Assembly (NCBI GenBank): GCA_031002005.1
Contig: JARYHS010008074.1
Location: 283,465,930 to 283,529,929 of the forward strand
Origin: Vandiemenella viatica
Taxonomy: Eukaryota > Arthropoda > Insecta > Orthoptera > Morabidae
Direction of reading: 5' to 3'
Length of the DNA stretch: 64,000 nucleotides
The notes below the pieces were generated by a model, which ran no database searches, was not told where the DNA came from, and was given only the letters and a program-made list of their open reading frames with translations. A program made the position numbers and the translations under genes. Of this stretch, positions 1-11,704 are shown one piece after another. How positions within the stretch are numbered: the stretch's first letter is position 1; the number at the start of each line of letters is the position of its first letter.

Positions 1-1108
1 TTGGGTCGTGGTCTCCGGTTCATATCTCCGTGGGCACTAAGATTTTTAAAAATTGTTTTTATCGTAAGAGTCACGGCTGGACCGCCGGTTATTCAGATTG
101 AATGTTAAACTGTAGATATCTCAAAGTTAGGGGTGCAATGCGAGGCAAATTGTAGGTATTCTTGCAATGCTGTAAGTGTACACTTTTTTACGCAATATTG
201 ATCCCTCAGTGATGATTCACAGTTAGTGTGTGTGTGTGTGTGTGTGTGTGATCTGCAGTAATAATACTATAAATGCGGAAGTAATTCTCCGTCTTCTGTT
301 ATGTTTTGACAACTAAATGCCTATACCGATATTTACGGAATTTGACAAGAAAATTTGTAGGGAGGGCACAGGACATTTTTTTCGGTGTGATTAACAGTTG
401 TAGTCACGAAATTTGGGAACTAATCGAATGGTGACAGAGAGACGGATGTGTGTGTTAGTCTGTAATGTTACGTCGTTTGCTCAAGCTATGCTTCTCGTGT
501 ATTATGTTAGTGTATAATTTGTTAATAAATTTCGTTTAGGTAAAATACGTATCATTTAGTATAGATGTCGATTTTCTCTATCCTATTACTTAGTGTCTGC
601 TTAAATGTTTCTGGCACCAATTTATTTTGCCTTCTTTTTTGACATGCCTTGCAGGCGTAAACTGGCCTAAGTTGTAGCTCTAGCAGAGCATGAGCAGCTA
701 AGTTAATAGAACCCAAGAATCGGATGCTCATGCCCTTCCCCTCGTTTGTTTTTGATTATGTTGGAAATTGACTCACTTCAAGAGAGAGGTTCGACGGTAG
801 AATGATATAGTGATGGCTTTCCGGTCATATTATACCGAACCGGTGTCGTTTGCTGCCAATCCTTTCTACATTCAATTCTGGCAAAGAAATTCTTAATCCA
901 CGTGTACGAAGTCGCAGGTATCAGCTAGTGCAAGTATATTTACTAATGTAATATATTTTATTTTGAAGAGTAAAAATATATATCATTCTAACTGTAAAAA
1001 GTCATTATCATTAAATACTACATGTTCAGTTATAAAACATTTAAAAAGTATTTATTTCAAAATAGATATTGGCTTTGGCAGAAGTGATTTTTTTCAAAAT
1101 TCCTTACT
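1..1108. other. Unassigned intergenic DNA
   Basis: No coding similarity or element boundary is recognised here. The stretch is AT-rich and contains one GT microsatellite. It lies downstream of the minus-strand host gene. Confidence 0.5.
226..250. repeat. (GT)n microsatellite
   Basis: About 12 uninterrupted GT units are directly visible. Confidence 0.95.
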
Positions 1109-1530
1109 TTACATAACTTCTTTGAAAACAATATCAGCAGTTATAATGTTATCGTTCACTTTTTGATTGTATGTGTCTTTAACACAAATGTAAATATTAG
1201 GTCTACAAACACATGGAAAAACAGGTTGTGGTGAATACAATCCTGCGCTTTGAAGTGTCTGACGTTGTGCTTTATGAATGACCATCACGAAGGTTGGAAT
1301 TGTTTCCGTATTATTTGGAAAGGCACGGCCAGATCAGAAGGCGTTAAGTTAATTCAAGGTATGAACATAGTTGAATCGGAGAGGATGAATTTAGCACTGG
1401 TGATGTACTCGCCTAAATGAATTACCACTAATCTTGCACCATTAATTAATCCCTGATTAGTATTAAGATTTCTATTTAACATAGTAATAAGATTTCTCTG
1501 TAAAAGCAATTTATGATATGGTAACCAGGA
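1109..1530 (-). pseudogene. Helitron helicase C-terminal relic
   Basis: Reading the minus strand from about 1530 down gives a Pif1-like Helitron helicase tail. The segments, in order, are LPYHKLLLQRNLIT, NRNLNTNQGLINGARLVVIH, INLTPSDLAVPFQIIRKQFQ, MVIHKAQRQTLQSAGLY and a terminal VFKEVM before a stop at 1109. These match the order of the last helicase motifs (NQGLxNGTRL, FxxxxxxFPI, MTINKSQGQT). The copy is dead: there is an in-frame stop before INLTPSD, a frame change near MVIHKAQ, and the usual SHGQLYVALSRV block is missing. No Helitron ends were identified. The identification rests on motif order and is fairly secure. Confidence 0.75.
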
Positions 1531-1899
1531 CGATCTCGGAAATGGCTCGGGTGACTTAGATGAAGTTTCCTATGTAGGTAACATTTTGATTTTCAAGTTC
1601 GTAACACAATTTTACCTAAAAAGAGAGCAATTCTCATATTTCATGGCTCTTAACTCATTTCGTAGAAGTTTCAGGTACCAGTAAGTCTAAGAATATTTGT
1701 TAAGCTTCTCTTTGATCAGAGCAAGAAACTTTACTGTACAAAATTCCTAGGAAGCCTTCAAGAAAAACCTTAACTTTAATGAAACTTCGCGGCAAATCTT
1801 ATAAGTTGAAAGAACTCGAAAGAGCCAAGCAAAGAACAGTCACCCAGGTACTGGTATATAATAGGATAATGGGAGAAGTCTGAACAGATGAAGGAATAT

Positions 1900-2830
1900 C
1901 AAGCTGAATAGAATATCTAACTGGTCAACATAGAATGAAGATAAATGCCAAGAAGCATCAGCTTATTCGGTACTCAGATAAAAAACCAAAGATTGTTTAT
2001 GGTTATAGGATAAGGACAGACTTGCTTGTTGAATGCTTGAAGTGTAAATATCTTGGCTTAACATATAATGATAAACTCAACTTGCATGTGGTAGGAAAAG
2101 GTTTCAAACTCCTTCATTTACTTGAGAGGGTGATGGGAATGTACAGTCGGGGACAGAATTCACGAGACTCCTCGGCTTTCGACTATGTTTCGTTCTGGAC
2201 ACAACTACCTCTTGGGACAGCATAATTGGTAGGTGGTACACTAAATTCAAGATATAATAGACCTTCAAATCCCAGCACTTTACTCAAGACAAAAAAAAAA
2301 AATGTACCGCACACAAGAAGCTCACAGATACGCAAAGACAATGTTCAGAGTTCCATAGTTAAAATAATTACAAATATACTCTTTTTAGTCATAATAATTG
2401 CTAAAACAATGAAATCTGTTGATTTTTGAGGAATTAAACTGCTCTGCTCGTAACGTTGATAGTCGTTGCAGCTTTTTTTTATATAACCAGCAGACACTAG
2501 CTAGCAAAGGCAGTTATATGACGAATGCTAAAACGATTAGCTTACACACACACACACACACACACACATACACACACACTAAGAAAAAAGATTGTAGGAC
2601 CAATAAGAGAGTTTGAATAGACTAAGTCACACTTTCTAGTTGTGCAGAATTATTCAAAATCTATTAAATCCCCATACTGACTTATGCACTAGAAACATGT
2701 ACCCTGTCCAGAAGAGACAATAGCAGACTTCAAGCCTCTGAAATGAAATTTTTGCATACCATGCTTCAGAGAGTGTGAAAGGATAGGAATGAAATAAATT
2801 GTGTAAAGTCCCGTTATAAACGTCAGTGTG
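1900..2830 (+). pseudogene. Decayed non-LTR retrotransposon (RT C-terminal part)
   Basis: Two coding scraps in the order of a LINE reverse transcriptase tail are visible. Near 1900-2110 there is LNRISNWST, then MKINAKKHQLIRYS and CLKCKYLGLTYNDKL, resembling the thumb (MKINxKKTxVM and FKYLGS). Near 2684-2790 there is TYALETCTLSRRD then RLQASEMKFLHTMLQR, resembling LTYGSETWTLxKxDxxRLxAxEMxFLR. Stops and a frameshift interrupt both. The block between them carries a CA microsatellite and unassigned sequence. The catalytic domain is absent. The clade cannot be fixed. Confidence 0.65.
2544..2579. repeat. (CA)n microsatellite
   Basis: About 17 CA units with one interruption, inside the decayed LINE region. 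Confidence 0.95.
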
Positions 2831-2839
2831 GCAAAATCT

Positions 2840-5800
2840 TTACAACCTTCTCGCCTGAGGTAGTATGGACATGTCTAAAGGATGGAGGAAGAAAGAAGAG
2901 CATAGGCCAACTTTAGTGTAAACATCCAAGATAAAAGACATGAGTGCTTTTTTTGGTCCATTTGCACTGTCATCTAAATATTGGTTTCTTTTCCACTTTT
3001 TGTTTGCAATTCAATAAAGTTTGTTTCCCACTTAATTTATGTCACAGTCATTACATTATAGTCAAAGAATGGGTACTAGGCATACCCTAAAACTATAAGA
3101 TATTTAATTTTTATATAGTTATTAATATATACTTATAATACATGTTAGAATACAAAAATTGGAAAGAAAGATATTGTCAAATTGGTTAAAATGTCTTATC
3201 ACAATTTACCTCAATAGTTTCCAGCTACTGTCTTTTTCTTTTTTCTTCCCAGCCCCTCTGACACCTCCTTGGTCCAGTCCCCTCTTCTATTCCATACACA
3301 CTTCTTGACTCCTCTCAAGTCATTTATCCTTTGTTTTCCTCTGTTTTTTGTTGTCGTTGTTCCTATTTCAATGTCTAGGTTTTAGTACAGTATGTTAGGT
3401 TAAGATCATAGCATGTTGTCGTATAAACATTCTTGATGGGGATTCAAACATTTATACCAAGATCATGTTGCTTTGTCAGGGGCTGATTGGCCAAGGCTAG
3501 TGGGCGTGTGTGTGGATAGGTTTGCTCACGAACTAACCTTAGGGAATTACAGTTCTGCTCGCAGCGTCTCTTCTGTTCTTCTGGCAGCTCCACTAGAATC
3601 TTACCATTGGGTTCTTTGGGCTAGTGATTGACTGCCACAGACCGAAGATTAGAAACTGAGTTAAGTTCTTACTACATGAAGAATGCAAGACTTGCAATAG
3701 AACCAGTTTATTGGCCTCTAACACGGAGTAGTACAGTTTATAGCGTGCCGCAAAGTGGATTCCAACTATCACCAACTTATCTAAGCCCCGAACTGTTAAT
3801 TGTTAGGCAGATGGCCGCCCGGATGTGAGGTGCATGGGAGGTGGCAGGCTCCTAACAGGTGGCTATCGAAGTATGCTCGACTACTCTCGCCGACTGCCCG
3901 ACAGTAAAGGACACTACTTCATCGCTAGTACTGCCCAAGCTGCCTCGGCTGACCTACAATTACGAAGGGGACTGCACTCTAAGGTGCTGACTGCAAGCGT
4001 GCAGATTCCTGGCTAGTCACTGCTCGAGCGCGCTCAGCATGACAATGATCACCGATTGCCGATAGCTCGATGACTGAATATTCCTATAAGAGGTCATTTT
4101 GAAGACCATTACTATTTGGGGAATTACAGGTTGGTACCTTTAAAGGATGCTTGCATAGGTTCTTTAAACGGCCGTCAATCCCTCGTAATTACTCCCAAGA
4201 GATAAAGGTTCATGGAGTGAAAAAGTTCTTGCTTAGACAAAGTTTATATTCTTGAATTCTATATAAGTGCTGGTACCAGAAAGATAAGGCATCGATACTA
4301 TCGTCTCCTTGAATTAGATTGCAGGTTGACATCACTCACACACGCTTATTGGCAATCTTTCATAAAATTCCCGCGAAATTTGAAAGATCATCTTATGGCA
4401 TACCGGAATAGCATCCACTGTCTTGATAGTTAATATAAAGTTTATAACAACTTGAAGTTTTATAAGTTCCGCATTTCACCACTACTAAAAATCTTCAAAA
4501 TCCCTAGCTTCATAGTTCGCTGTCCATCACGGAGCTCTTCTCCCCTCTACTGCCCACTTGAAAAACTGTTCTTGACTGCCTCTCAAGACTGCTTTTTATA
4601 GTTTTGACTTATCATTCGCTGAATCGTCGTAGAAGAATGGTATATTCTCGCGGGGAAACACTATTCTTCGGTGAAGTACGAAAGTACCCTATTCCTGTGG
4701 AACACTAATTTTACTCGGAAATTTTAATGTTATAGTTTAATTTATTCGCAATCTTTTTGATTATGACAAATTTTCTTGTAATTATTCTTGTTTCAGAGTT
4801 ATTAATTTCTAAATGTCACACATGGTGATGCCATAACATAACGACACTAAAATTTCGTTTCTCTTACTTTAAATTTCGAGTTACCTTTGAACTGTTGTAC
4901 AATTTTTATTAAATGAATTTTTCTCTCTCATTTGAGCCTACTTTTATCTTCTTAGCTCTTTTATCCAAAAAGTTCAAATTCTTTATTTTTTCAATATCTT
5001 CTCAGATAAATTTTAAGAGCATACAAAATTACACCTTAACATGATCGTCATTCCCTGCTTTCTTAATGGAAATGAATGCAACAAAATTCATTATGTCTGA
5101 AAAACAACCTTAACTTAATCTTATGTGTTTTATGAAAATGGTTTAGAATCAATTTAAAAAGTTTTTTCTTGATAAGGAAATGTTTATAAAAGTTCTTTAC
5201 TATACAACTATATGAGATTTACCCCCTTCTAATTGGTTTTAGCCAGATAATCAACATATAACAAGGTAATGATCTGAGATGAAAAGTGCTTTACTATTGA
5301 AAATGATTATAAAAGTTATTTGGTATATGCATTGTATGCAATGGGCCACCTGCTGAATAGTTTAGGTAATATAATAATAGGTATATAACAATGTGCTTTA
5401 GAATATGCACTTTCTTCTCTGTAGCACATACCTATTCCATATCAGGCTTCTGACAGTTTTTAAAAATTATTCTTTCTGCCTCCCTTTTTTACTTCTCACC
5501 TCATTATTTCCACTTTCCTCCTGGTTATCCTATTATTATTTCTGGTTGTCATTATATACTCAATTTTCTTCACATTAAATTTCAATATATATTCAGCCAC
5601 ACTTTCTGTCCATACATACAATTACCACTGAACTTCCTCTTCACCACTCCCCCAAGATCACAAAAGTCATAACCTTCCTGTATTTTCCTCTCCAATCTTC
5701 ACGGAAATCTTATCCATGATTATGATTATTTCTTGGTATAATTCAGTCACAACTGATCGTTCCTTTTGGGACTCCCCTCTTCTCAACAGCCTTCCATTCC

Positions 5801-5840
5801 TTACTATACATATATACTCTGCAATTCACAATATTTTGGG
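2840..5840. other. Unassigned intergenic DNA with a GC-richer block
   Basis: No recognisable gene. The block 3541-4130 is less AT-rich than its surroundings and is flanked by near-identical 11-base direct repeats (GGGAATTACAG at about 3542 and 4119). Short open frames inside it resemble nothing I know. It could be an old insertion, but no termini are defined. The remainder is AT-rich. Confidence 0.35.
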
Positions 5841-5849
5841 TGGCAGAGG

Positions 5850-7495
5850 GTGCTCAGCACCGAAGCTAATCTCTCTGTTGTGCATTCCAATCCCTAATGG
5901 TATGAGGGGAAAAAAGAATTCATATAAGAATCATTGCGGCATCTTATTTCTCTAATCTTATCTTTCCTGTCATTCCAGCTCAAATAGGTTGGTGGACGAA
6001 GTATTTCACTACATTCATGTGGGAGTACACATGTTTACCAATAAGTTTAAATGAAACGTGTGTCATCTATATACCAGACTCTCCCAGCCTAATCTACTAA
6101 TCAGTTCTGTGATGCTTTCATAAGGACTGTAGCAAGCGGTCACAAATCGAGCGGCTCTTCTCTGTACTTTCTCTATACTTTCGATCAACCCCTTACGAAA
6201 CGGATCCCAAATGGCACAACAATAGTCCAAATGTGGATGCACAAGAGATTTGTACGCTATCTCCTTTGTTTGTTCATTACAATTTTTCATGATTCGTCCT
6301 ATCAATCACAACCTAGAATTAGCTCTACCTACTATCGAATTAATGTGTATGTCCCATTTCATGTTCCTTTGTACTGTTACTCCCAAATATTTCACAGATT
6401 CAACCATATCAATTCATATTTTTGAACAATTGGATTCTTTTTGTCGCTATGCTCATTTGCACTTTTTACAATTTAGCATAAGTCACCACTCAGCTCACCA
6501 TGCCAAAATAACATCCAGATCACACTGAATTCCTCAGCAGTCGTCCAAATTCCTTACTTCCCTATAAATAACCGCATCATCAGCAAACAATCTAAAAAGG
6601 CTTTTCACTTTGTCTCTGAGATCGTTTATAAAAATTAAGAAAAGAAGAGGTCCTATTACACTTCCTTGAGGTACATCCGATGTAACATCTAGATTAGAAG
6701 CACTTTCTCCTTCAACGACGACATACTGCGACCGACCAGTTAGAAAATCCTTAATCCATTCAAAAGCTGGTCTGATATACCGTACGCTCGAAGCTTCGCT
6801 AATAGGCGGTTGCGTGGCACAGAGTCAAAGGCGCTCTGAAAATCTAAAAAAAAATTGCATCTACTGGTGAACCTTCATCAATAACTATCATTACCTCGTG
6901 TGTAAATAGGACCAGCTGTATTTCACATGATCTTTTCTTCTGAAATCCGTGTTGATTTTTAGTAAGCAAATTATTATCATCTAGAAAATTCATAATGTTC
7001 GAGCATATAATATGCTCCATAACTCTACTACAAACAAATGTTATAGATATGGGACAATAGTTTCCAGGATCACTTCGATCACCTTTCTTGAAAATTGGAG
7101 TTACTTGCGCGATTTTCCAGTCTGAAGGTACTTTTCGCTCTTCTGATGATTTACTGAATATATCAGACAGAAATGGCCCTATTTCCACTGTATACTCTTA
7201 ATGGAATTCCATCCGGGCCCAGTGCTTTCCCCCACTTCAGGATCTCTAATTGCTTTATGATACCTGCAGTATCTATTCGCAATGATTCCATCACCAACCC
7301 GACACAGCATTGGAAAACTAGAATAGTATCCTTATTTTAATCAGTAAATGAATTTTTGAATACAGTATTTAGTACGTTAGCTTTATCGTGACTTTCATTA
7401 ACCTCGGAACCTTCACGAATTAGTGCTGGAATATTGCTATTGGTACAATTGACTTTTCATACATACGACCAAAAGTTTGTTGGGTTTTCTGTGAG

Positions 7496-7533
<38 letters not shown>

Positions 7534-7945
7534 GGAATGAAAATCGTTGAAGGCCTCGCACATTACATTCTTAATACGTCTTCTTAACTCGGCTAAGGTT
7601 TCTAAATCACTGTGACACACCTTCCTTCTTGAGCATGCGTATATTTTCCTTTGGTTTTTGAGTAATCTTTTGATAGCATGATCCTGAAAACGGCTAGCTA
7701 TACTGTTTACATTATTTCTTAACTCCTCGGCGATAGCTATGTTGGCATCGGGTGGACGGTAGAAGGCGCCTATGAAGAGTTTTGAACCAGCAACATTGAG
7801 CCTAATCCATATGATTTCACAGATCGTGCCGACATCTATTTCATTACACGGGAGAAATTTACTCTCACCGCTATAAATACCCCACCTCCATGAGAATGTA
7901 CACGACAATAAGTTTTCTCCGAATTAGGAGCTAGCTCATGACAAA
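5850..7945 (-). pseudogene. CR1/Jockey-like LINE, nearly colinear but inactivated
   Basis: On the minus strand, from high to low coordinate, the pieces are as follows. An APE endonuclease fragment at about 7945-7690 reads ELAPNSEKTYCRVHSHGGG and LFIGAFYRPPDANI. An RT start at 7188-6844 reads VPSDWKIAQVTPIFKKGDRS. An RT middle at 6840-6540, broken by stops and frame changes, retains ADD. The thumb and C-terminus at 6305-6063 read VHPHLDYCCAIWDP and KVQRRAARFV. The tail, to about 5850, reads NSFFPSYH then DWNAQQRD. A GA microsatellite interrupts the linker at 7501-7531. Loss of part of the endonuclease and many frame breaks make it non-functional. ORF1 is not seen. Exact clade within CR1/Jockey is uncertain. 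Confidence 0.8.
7501..7531. repeat. (GA)n microsatellite
   Basis: About 15 GA units inside the LINE linker; translated on the minus strand it yields a spurious Leu-Ser run. Confidence 0.95.
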
Positions 7946-7949
7946 TTTC

Positions 7950-8240
7950 AGCTCTACCTTATACTGGTCTTCTCTTATCTCTTTTTCAACCCTGTTGCTT
8001 GTTCTTTTCATAAGGATCTTCTTGTAAACTTTGGCAGTGACATCATTGTGATTTTTCTGTAGTTCTTAAACTCTTTCCTGCTTCCGCAGTTTTCTTTCCT
8101 TCCATATCTTTCCAATCATATGATATAACCACTGCTTTCCTACTACTCCTGCTCTTTCAATTTTCACATTCACTTCATCCTGGTGCCTTTCCAACTTTTG
8201 TCTTACCAGAACTGCTACAACTTCTTTCCAAGAGAGCAAT
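7950..8240 (-). pseudogene. LINE fragment (linker/RT start)
   Basis: The minus strand reads VKIERAGVVGKQW, IGKIWKERKL, then VYKKILMKRTSNRVEKEIRE, resembling the RT block in which IYxKVLxKRLRxxxExxLxEEQ precedes the catalytic core of RTE/R2-like LINEs. It abuts the 5' side of the CR1-like LINE and lies just downstream of the host gene's poly(A) site. It is short and truncated at both ends. Confidence 0.5.
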
Positions 8241-8285
8241 TTGATACAAGGAGAAGAATCACAACAAATAAAAATTACAATTTAA

Positions 8286-8291
8286 TTTATT
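8286..8291 (-). terminator. Spd-2: Poly(A) signal of the Spd-2/CEP192-like gene
   Basis: AATAAA on the minus strand, about 270 bases downstream of the terminal stop codon at 8562. Cleavage would be expected near 8265-8275. The intervening sequence is AT-rich 3' UTR without a coding frame. Confidence 0.6.
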
Positions 8292-8561
8292 ATATTACAA
8301 AATTCTACAAACATTATATTTTTTTTTATGGAAACAGATAATGCAATGTCAGTACACTGTTACTTAATGTGATTGGATTCCTATCAGTTTCTAAATTTCA
8401 AATACTTGGTAATATACTTTTCTTAACGCTTATACTTGCACATTCAAAAACAAATTAAAAGCAACATCCTAATACATGATCAAGAATAAAAAAGGTAGGT
8501 AAAATCTCCAGTCATACATGATAAAAAAGCTGTTTAATATCTAAAATTTGTCCACTCCATG

Positions 8562-8618
8562 TTATGCTCCTTGTTTAACTATGATTTTGATCTGTTTCAC
8601 ATCATTTTCCAAATAGAC
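8562..8618 (-). CDS. Spd-2: Spd-2/CEP192-like gene, terminal coding exon
   Basis: The minus strand has a strong acceptor (a T-rich tract ending TTTTTTTTCAG at 8619-8620), then 18 codons (VYLENDVKQIKIIVKQGA) and a stop. It joins in phase 0 to the exon ending at 19599. The peptide has the alternating pattern of the last beta-strands of a PapD-like domain and lines up with the equivalent end of the human CEP192 domain, which is followed there by more sequence. Here the protein stops at this point, so the insect-type protein would be shorter at its C-terminus. A poly(A) signal follows at 8286-8291. Exon assignment is inferred from splice signals, phase and domain completion. Confidence 0.65.
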   Translation of the reverse strand, partial: VYLENDVKQIKIIVKQGA

Positions 8619-9411
8619 CTGAAAAAAAATTAATAATAATAAATTGCTGTCAAGTATGACGGTATGCAATTCAGAACAATTACAGTTTTCAGATATTGTT
8701 TGCAGAGAAGTTGAGTTGAAGATCATGGATAGTAAGGAAAACGTTTCTTCATTATAGATGGAAATATACATAAAAACATCTAAAAAAAAGACCCTTTCCC
8801 ATAATTATTATTTATTTACAGAAGCATAGTGCTAATATATTTAAAAGTCTTTTGGACATTTATCATTTTAACAGCGCAATAATTTAAAACTTTTTATAGT
8901 GAGGAGAACTTCAACATCTTTTTTTTTTTTCTTTGCATGATCACATTTCTTTCCTATCCTTCCCTAAATCTTCCAACAAATGCAGATTATTTTATTTCTG
9001 ATGGCAATTTAATGTATATAAATAATCCCTTATGGAACAGTATTGTGAGCTCTATTACCCAGTTTACGTCATAAGCAACTTGTTTATTTGTCTAGTTGCA
9101 TATTTATGTATATCACTGCTTCCTTGTATCAGTTTATTTTAACCCTTTCATGGGCGGTGGGAAACCTTCTTCCCACTCAACAAATTCAAGTAAAGCTTTT
9201 GAAGGAAGCGCATTTACCACCTCTGACAAGTGCTGCCAGAAGCTTGAAGAAACATGTTAAAATCGCTTTATGGTGCATTTTTACATTGTGGTCTGTGCAA
9301 CGCAAATTTCTTGATGATTAACTTTGTTGTAGGCCATGTTCCACAGTTGTTGCATAAATATTTTTGAATAAAAATCCGTCTTCTAACAACTGTTTTTATT
9401 TTTAACTTTCA

Positions 9412-9460
9412 TCTACCAGACGCGTTTCGCCCTTCTGGAGTGGGGCATCGTCAGTGGCTA
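9412..9460 (-). ncRNA. Hammerhead-ribozyme-like core, minus-strand PLE arm
   Basis: Minus strand: CTGACGA (9448-9454), a GCCC/GGGC hairpin, GAAA (9425-9428), then CGCGTC. This matches the hammerhead pattern CUGANGA-helix II-GAAA with a minimal helix III and UC before the cleavage site. PLE terminal repeats are known to carry such motifs. One unpaired T between CTGACGA and helix II departs from the ideal core. Confidence 0.5.
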
Positions 9461-10144
9461 TAAATAACATAATATTTTGATCATATTTGTGTATGCAAAT
9501 CTAGTACATTAATTATATACAAATATTCATGCTGTAATATTGTATCATCTGTAGGTTCAGTCTGTTATACTTATTCTATATATTGTTTTCATAGTATCTG
9601 TGTTCAAACATAAATTCACTTCTTAATACTAAATTATCTGTATGGTTACAAGCTTTATTTACATAAACTCTACTTACTAAAAATTGTAGTGGCTAGCACA
9701 TGTCAGTCCGGAACAGCACCTTCCGCATTTTTCTGCACCGTTGTTCCTTCCTACAGTTTACCATTATCTCCTTTTATATTGTTCACTTCACTTTATTTTA
9801 TTTAATTTTCTGTTAAATTGCACTTTTTACTACACCAAACTAGTTATTGTGTGTAAGTCGATGTGTTTGTTTTGTATATACAGTTATACCAACCTATTTC
9901 CGTTGTTTACTGTTTTGTTCACTCTATGTTAAACTATATCTTTTTTTTATTATTATTATTATTTTAACTATTATTTGTGATTTGTGAGTGATTGTGTTGG
10001 TTTACATTTGTTATGGTGTTTTCTGTTGCTTTGTATAGTGTTTTGTTTGTTAAATTTGTGAATTCATTTAGGACAGTTTTTCCCTGTGTAATGGCTTTGT
10101 GAATTTGATAACTTTCTTGCACTGTTAATAATTGTTTCCTGTGG

Positions 10145-10672
10145 TTGTTGATTTTAATGTCATACATCAACAAACATACACACAGGATAAGCAATATATT
10201 CAAAAAGCAAGGTATTCAAATAGCACTTAGAACAAATAACACAATACATAACCATCTAAATACCAACACTGAAACTGACCAATTCCAACAGTCAGGAATA
10301 TACCAACTGACTTGCCAACAGTGCCAAGCAATATATATAGGTCAAACAGCTAGGAACTTCAACACTAGGTACAAGGAACACATCAGAGCCATAAAATGCA
10401 CAAACCATTTGACATATGCCGAGCATTTATTAGATAACAATCACCCACCCACAACTATACACACAGACATGAAAATTCTAAAAATCAACAACCACAGGAA
10501 ACAATTATTAACAGTGCAAGAAAGTTATCAAATTCACAAAGCCATTACACAGGGAAAAACTGTCCTAAATGAATTCACAAATTTAACAAACAAAACACTA
10601 TACAAAGCAACAGAAAACACCATAACAAATGTAAACCAACACAATCACTCACAAATCACAAATAATAGTTAA
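10145..10672 (+). pseudogene. PLE GIY-YIG endonuclease domain (5'-truncated ORF)
   Basis: A 175-residue open frame. Residues about 15-45 correspond to the RT-EN linker (SYINKHTHRISNIFKKQGIQ). Residues about 48-115 form a GIY-YIG nuclease: GIYQLTCQQCQAIYIGQTAR contains GIY and YIG with the intervening Cys pair typical of PLEs, and RYKEHIRAI follows. The C-terminal 63 residues are repeated on the opposite strand at 9964-10155. In intact PLEs this nuclease nicks the target for reverse transcription. The RT is missing, so this is a fragment even though the frame is open. Confidence 0.8.
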
Positions 10673-11177
10673 AATAATAATAATAATAATAAAAAAAGAT
10701 ATAGTTTAACATAGAGTGAACAAAACAGTAAACAACGGAAATAGGTTGGTATAACTGTATATACAAAACAAACACATCGACTTACACACAATAACTAGTT
10801 TGGTGTAGTAAAAAGTGCAATTTAACAGAAAATTAAATAAAATAAAGTGAAGTGAACAATATAAAAGGAGATAATGGTAAACTGTAGGAAGGAACAACGG
10901 TGCAGAAAAATGCGGAAGGTGCTGTTCCGGACTGACATGTGCTAGCCACTACAATTTTTAGTAAGTAGAGTTTATGTAAATAAAGCTTGTAACCATACAG
11001 ATAATTTAGTATTAAGAAGTGAATTTATGTTTGAACACAGATACTATGAAAACAATATATAGAATAAGTATAACAGACTGAACCTACAGATGATACAATA
11101 TTACAGCATGAATATTTGTATATAATTAATGTACTAGATTTGCATACACAAATATGATCAAAATATTATGTTATTTA

Positions 11178-11227
11178 TAGCCACTGACGATGCCCCACTC
11201 CAGAAGGGCGAAACGCGTCTGGTAGAT
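11178..11227 (+). ncRNA. Hammerhead-ribozyme-like core, plus-strand PLE arm
   Basis: CTGACGA (11184-11190), a GCCC/GGGC stem, GAAA (11210-11213) and CGCGTC, with predicted cleavage after C11219. CCA before and TGG after can form a short helix I. It is the mirror copy of the motif at 9412-9460. Confidence 0.5.
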
Positions 11228-11704
11228 GAAAGTTAAAAATAAAAACAGTTGTTAGAAGACGGATTTTTATTCAAAAATATTCTTGATGATCATTGAGAAA
11301 TTTGCATCCATTTTCCAGCTGTGTTGGACGAAATTGCTGCTTTTTTTTTCGTATAAATTGTTAGCAAAGGAAAGCATTAACAAATTCTGAATACTATTTA
11401 TGTAATTAGGTACCTTAGCAATATTCTCAAGTGTTGCACACAAAAAAATATTATACATGTAATTTTTAAAGTTAATTTTTTCGAGTGGGAAGTAATCTTC
11501 CCACGGCGCTGTCCCTTGTTAGTATTACTTGGCGAAGCTCAATAACTTGTTGGGAATATTTGCACTGAATAGGTTTTATATATATCAAACATAAGTATAT
11601 ATCGATGTTCTGTTTGTGAACCTAACCTATTATTTGATAATTCATGTACAAATATCTATTGCTGTGGCCCTAACATTTCATATTATAATTATAGTGGCAA
11701 ACAT

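Larger units (their letters stand above)
9319..11279. mobile_element. Penelope-like element with ~800-bp inverted-repeat arms
   Basis: Arms 9357-10155 and 10481-11281 are inverted copies that look almost identical (the 63-residue frames within them translate the same). They flank a 325-base unique centre. Both arms carry the end of a GIY-YIG endonuclease frame and a PLE terminal segment with a hammerhead-like core. The insertion is bordered by the direct repeat TTCTTGATGAT at 9308-9318 and 11280-11290, read as a target-site duplication. The left arm has about 38 additional bases beyond the right arm's end. No reverse transcriptase is present, so the plus-oriented copy is 5'-truncated. Confidence 0.8.

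Noticed and set aside
3541..4130. Discrete mobile element bounded by GGGAATTACAG repeats
   Set aside because: The direct repeats may be chance; no inverted ends, coding sequence or second copy.
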